Origin: Streptomyces sp. NBC_00258
Lineage (GTDB): Bacteria > Actinomycetota > Actinomycetes > Streptomycetales > Streptomycetaceae
DNA length: 64,000 bases
Assembly: GCF_036182465.1 (NCBI RefSeq)
Contig: NZ_CP108081.1
Span: 124,001-188,000 of the forward strand
Direction: 5' to 3'
Below are positions 62,214-64,000 of the stretch, piece by piece. The notes beneath the pieces were generated by a model. The model was given only the letters and a program-made list of their open reading frames with translations. It made no database searches and was not told where the DNA came from. The translations under genes were made by a program, and so were the position numbers. Position 1 is the first letter of the stretch, and each line of letters begins with the position of its first letter.

Positions 62214-63976
62214 GGGCTTGCAGAGAATTAACTCGCTGTCTTGATCTTTGGTGTCGGGGTGATGCCGAGGCGGGTGGCGAGGTCCGCGAGGTCGTCCAGG
62301 GTGGCCAGTCGAGTGGCGGCGGGTTCGATGGTGTGTCCGATCGCGTCCAGGAGTCGGCGGGTTTGGCTGATGGCGCGGTTGAGGGTCACGGGTGTGACGG
62401 TGAAGAGCGGGGCGATGGCGACCTGGGGGAGCTTGAACCGCTGGTAGAGGAGGGTGGCCAGGAGCCGGTCGACGAGGGTGAGGCCGGGGCGGCGGCCGGT
62501 GTAGAGGCCGGCGGAGGGGACTTTCCGCCGGTCCCCGCCGCGTCTTTGGTGAAGGTCTTCTTCCCGCTGGAGCTCTCGGGCGGCTCTCAACTGGGTGATC
62601 AGCTGGTCCCACTGGTCGTGCGGCAGACCGGTCAGGTCCGGATGGGCCAGCCAGGCGCGACCGGGGCCGGGTAGATCCTGAGGCGGGATGGGAGGGATCC
62701 CGTCCCGGCAGTGCGACTCGGGGCGAAGGGTGTAGTTCCAGTCACCGTGCCAGTCGTGGCGGCTCAGAGGCAGGGCGTCCATCTGCCGGTCGCCGATGCG
62801 GATGCCGGTCTCGTAGGCGGTGGTGTCGAGTTCGGCGTGGACGCTCAATCCGGTGCGGGTGGTGGTCGCGGCGATGGACTGAACGATGACGTCATGGCTG
62901 GTCAGGGGCCTGCCGCGCCAGTTCATGGTGATGTGGGCGAACAGTCGGTGCTCGATCCGATTCCACTTCGAAGTTCCCGGCGGAAAGTGACACACGGTGA
63001 TGTTCATGCCTGTTTCCAGGGCCAGGGCGGCGAGTTCGGCCTTCCAGGCGCGGGTGCGGTAACCGTTGGAGCCACCGGCGTCCGCGGTGACCAGTAGCCG
63101 TTTGGCCTGCGGGTAGTCGTGCTGGCTGCGGCCCTTCCACCAGCGGCGGATGGATTCCACGGCGAAAGCGGCGGTGTCGTGGTCGGTGCCGACACTGACC
63201 CAGCCGGTGTTCGCGGCCAGGTCATAGATGCCGTAGGGCACAGCTTTCCCGAGTTCTTTGTCGGGGAAGTCATGGGTGCTGACCTGCACGGGGTCACCCG
63301 CCGGCCGCCACTCGCGGCCGCCGTTCCTGTACGGCCCGACGATTTCCTTCTTCTTCGTATCGACGCTGATCACCGGGTCGCCAGCGGCCTGGTGGGCCTT
63401 GGCCTGCTCGTTGATGTAGCGGAACTGGCCGTCCCGGTCGGGGTGTTGTCTACCTTCGACGGTCTTGGCGTTGCCCTGGAGGCTGAAGCCTTCCTCGCGC
63501 AGTACGTCGGCAACGGTGTCGGCGGATATCCGGTGGCCCCGGCGGGTGAGTTCGCCGGCCAGATGGCGGGTGGATTTCGTCGTCCAGCGCAGGGGCGACA
63601 TCGGATCGCCCCGCACGTCCGGCTCGACCAGAGCCAATAGCGCCGGACGCAGCCCCGGGTCCAGATCGACTGTCCGCTTACGGCCGCCGCCCGCCCGGCG
63701 CACCCGCCCCAACGGGGCCTGTCCGGAGTCAAGTTCGGCGACACCCAGAGACACCGTACCCTCGCGCACCCCGGCGGCACGGGCGACCAGCCCGATCCCG
63801 CCATGGCCGATCGACCGGGCCTCCGCGCCCATCAGCAGACGCCTCTGCCGCTCATCCAGATGTGGCAGGACCGCCTCGAACTTGGCTGCCAGCTCGGCCT
63901 GTTGTCCTTCCAGAGCGCCCATAGCAGACCAATGAACCACGGAACGTGAAGCTACGGGTTAATTCTCTGCAAGCCC
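62214..63976. mobile_element. Complete ISAzo13-type insertion sequence (1763 bp)
   Basis: The left end GGGCTTGCAGAGAATTAAC at 62214 and the inverted right end finishing at 63976 are identical over 19 bases. TAA flanks both sides (62211-62213 and 63977-63979), a 3-bp target duplication. One transposase gene fills the element. Confidence 0.88.
62228..63940 (-). CDS. ISAzo13-family transposase
   Basis: This 570-residue transposase starts at GTG 63940. Its DDE residues lie in PVISVDTKKKEIVGPYRNGG, KRLLVTADAGGSNGYRTRAW and FPPGTSKWNRIEHRLFAHIT. The N-terminal helix-turn-helix part (LVARAAGVREGTVSLGVAEL) and a C-terminal extension after residue 450 complete it. The frame is uninterrupted, so the element may be mobile. 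Confidence 0.92.
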   Translation of the reverse strand: MVHWSAMGALEGQQAELAAKFEAVLPHLDERQRRLLMGAEARSIGHGGIGLVARAAGVREGTVSLGVAELDSGQAPLGRVRRAGGGRKRTVDLDPGLRPALLALVEPDVRGDPMSPLRWTTKSTRHLAGELTRRGHRISADTVADVLREEGFSLQGNAKTVEGRQHPDRDGQFRYINEQAKAHQAAGDPVISVDTKKKEIVGPYRNGGREWRPAGDPVQVSTHDFPDKELGKAVPYGIYDLAANTGWVSVGTDHDTAAFAVESIRRWWKGRSQHDYPQAKRLLVTADAGGSNGYRTRAWKAELAALALETGMNITVCHFPPGTSKWNRIEHRLFAHITMNWRGRPLTSHDVIVQSIAATTTRTGLSVHAELDTTAYETGIRIGDRQMDALPLSRHDWHGDWNYTLRPESHCRDGIPPIPPQDLPGPGRAWLAHPDLTGLPHDQWDQLITQLRAARELQREEDLHQRRGGDRRKVPSAGLYTGRRPGLTLVDRLLATLLYQRFKLPQVAIAPLFTVTPVTLNRAISQTRRLLDAIGHTIEPAATRLATLDDLADLATRLGITPTPKIKTAS

Positions 63977-63979
63977 TAA

Positions 63980-64000
63980 GGGCTTGCAGAGAATTAACTC
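63980..64000. mobile_element. Left end of a second, tandem copy of the same IS
   Basis: Directly after TAA at 63977-63979 the sequence repeats GGGCTTGCAGAGAATTAAC from the left end of the element at 62214. A second copy in the same orientation thus begins here and runs off the window. Confidence 0.75.

Noticed and set aside
1..64000. CRISPR arrays, tRNA or rRNA genes, integrase-type attachment sites
   Set aside because: I saw no regularly spaced repeats, cloverleaf-like sequences, rRNA segments or phage-type integrase in the window.

Overview
The window is high-GC actinobacterial DNA, most probably Streptomyces or a close relative. The evidence is the strong G/C bias at codon third positions, GTG starts, a SpoIIE-type phosphatase with PAS, GAF and HATPase modules, a DUF5999 protein, and many Streptomyces-type IS remnants (ISL3, IS5, IS110, IS1182, IS4 and ISAzo13 types). 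I see no rRNA, tRNA, CRISPR array or phage module.

Layout. Positions 1-5,700 hold a flavin aromatic hydroxylase (cut by the window edge), an MBL-fold hydrolase, a wrecked second glyA, a flavodoxin-reductase-like protein with a C-terminal 2Fe-2S domain, an ISL3 scrap and a decayed sdaA. Positions 5,700-12,821 hold the sarcosine oxidase operon glyA-soxB-soxD-soxA-soxG, with soxA frameshifted, and a divergent GntR/FCD regulator. Positions 13,255-17,799 hold a cytochrome P450, an MntR-like regulator divergent from a small membrane protein and MntH, and a second GntR/FCD regulator. Positions 18,086-28,106 are a minus-strand catabolic block: MFS transporter, a protein resembling 4,5-dihydroxyphthalate decarboxylase, extradiol dioxygenase, two aldehyde dehydrogenases, a 2-oxo-pentenoate-type hydratase, two FAH-family enzymes and an SDR. 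Positions 28,369-33,558 encode a branched-chain-amino-acid-type ABC transporter with a fused LivH-LivM permease. Positions 33,676-39,319 hold two EthD-like proteins flanking a third aldehyde dehydrogenase, a VOC protein, an SDR and an NHL beta-propeller protein.

Positions 39,320-46,321 are mixed: IS debris, an SGNH hydrolase, a DUF5999 protein, a LuxR/STAND regulator, a DUF2218 protein, two broken SMR efflux genes and an NAD(P)-binding protein. Positions 46,422-54,571 return to catabolism with purU, a second SDR, a Rieske oxygenase and a GcvT-fold demethylase, interrupted by an intact IS110 element. Positions 54,572-64,000 hold gene fragments, the SpoIIE phosphatase, a carboxylesterase with its TetR regulator, and two transposases. 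The last is an ISAzo13-type element abutted by the start of a second copy.

How it may work together (inference): uptake by the ABC transporter, oxidative attack or demethylation by the Rieske oxygenase, P450 and flavin hydroxylase, THF-dependent methyl transfer by the GcvT-fold protein, C1 handling by PurU and GlyA, and meta-type ring cleavage through the dioxygenase, dehydrogenases, hydratase and FAH enzymes. The strongest unexplained signal is a dispersed palindrome, core TCATATATGA, in front of about ten transcription units spread over 50 kb. Its best copy is a perfect 24-bp palindrome at 34,097-34,120. It suggests one regulon, with the GntR/FCD protein at 17,104 as the leading candidate regulator. 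The sarcosine branch has a different palindrome (TGATATATCA) and is decaying.
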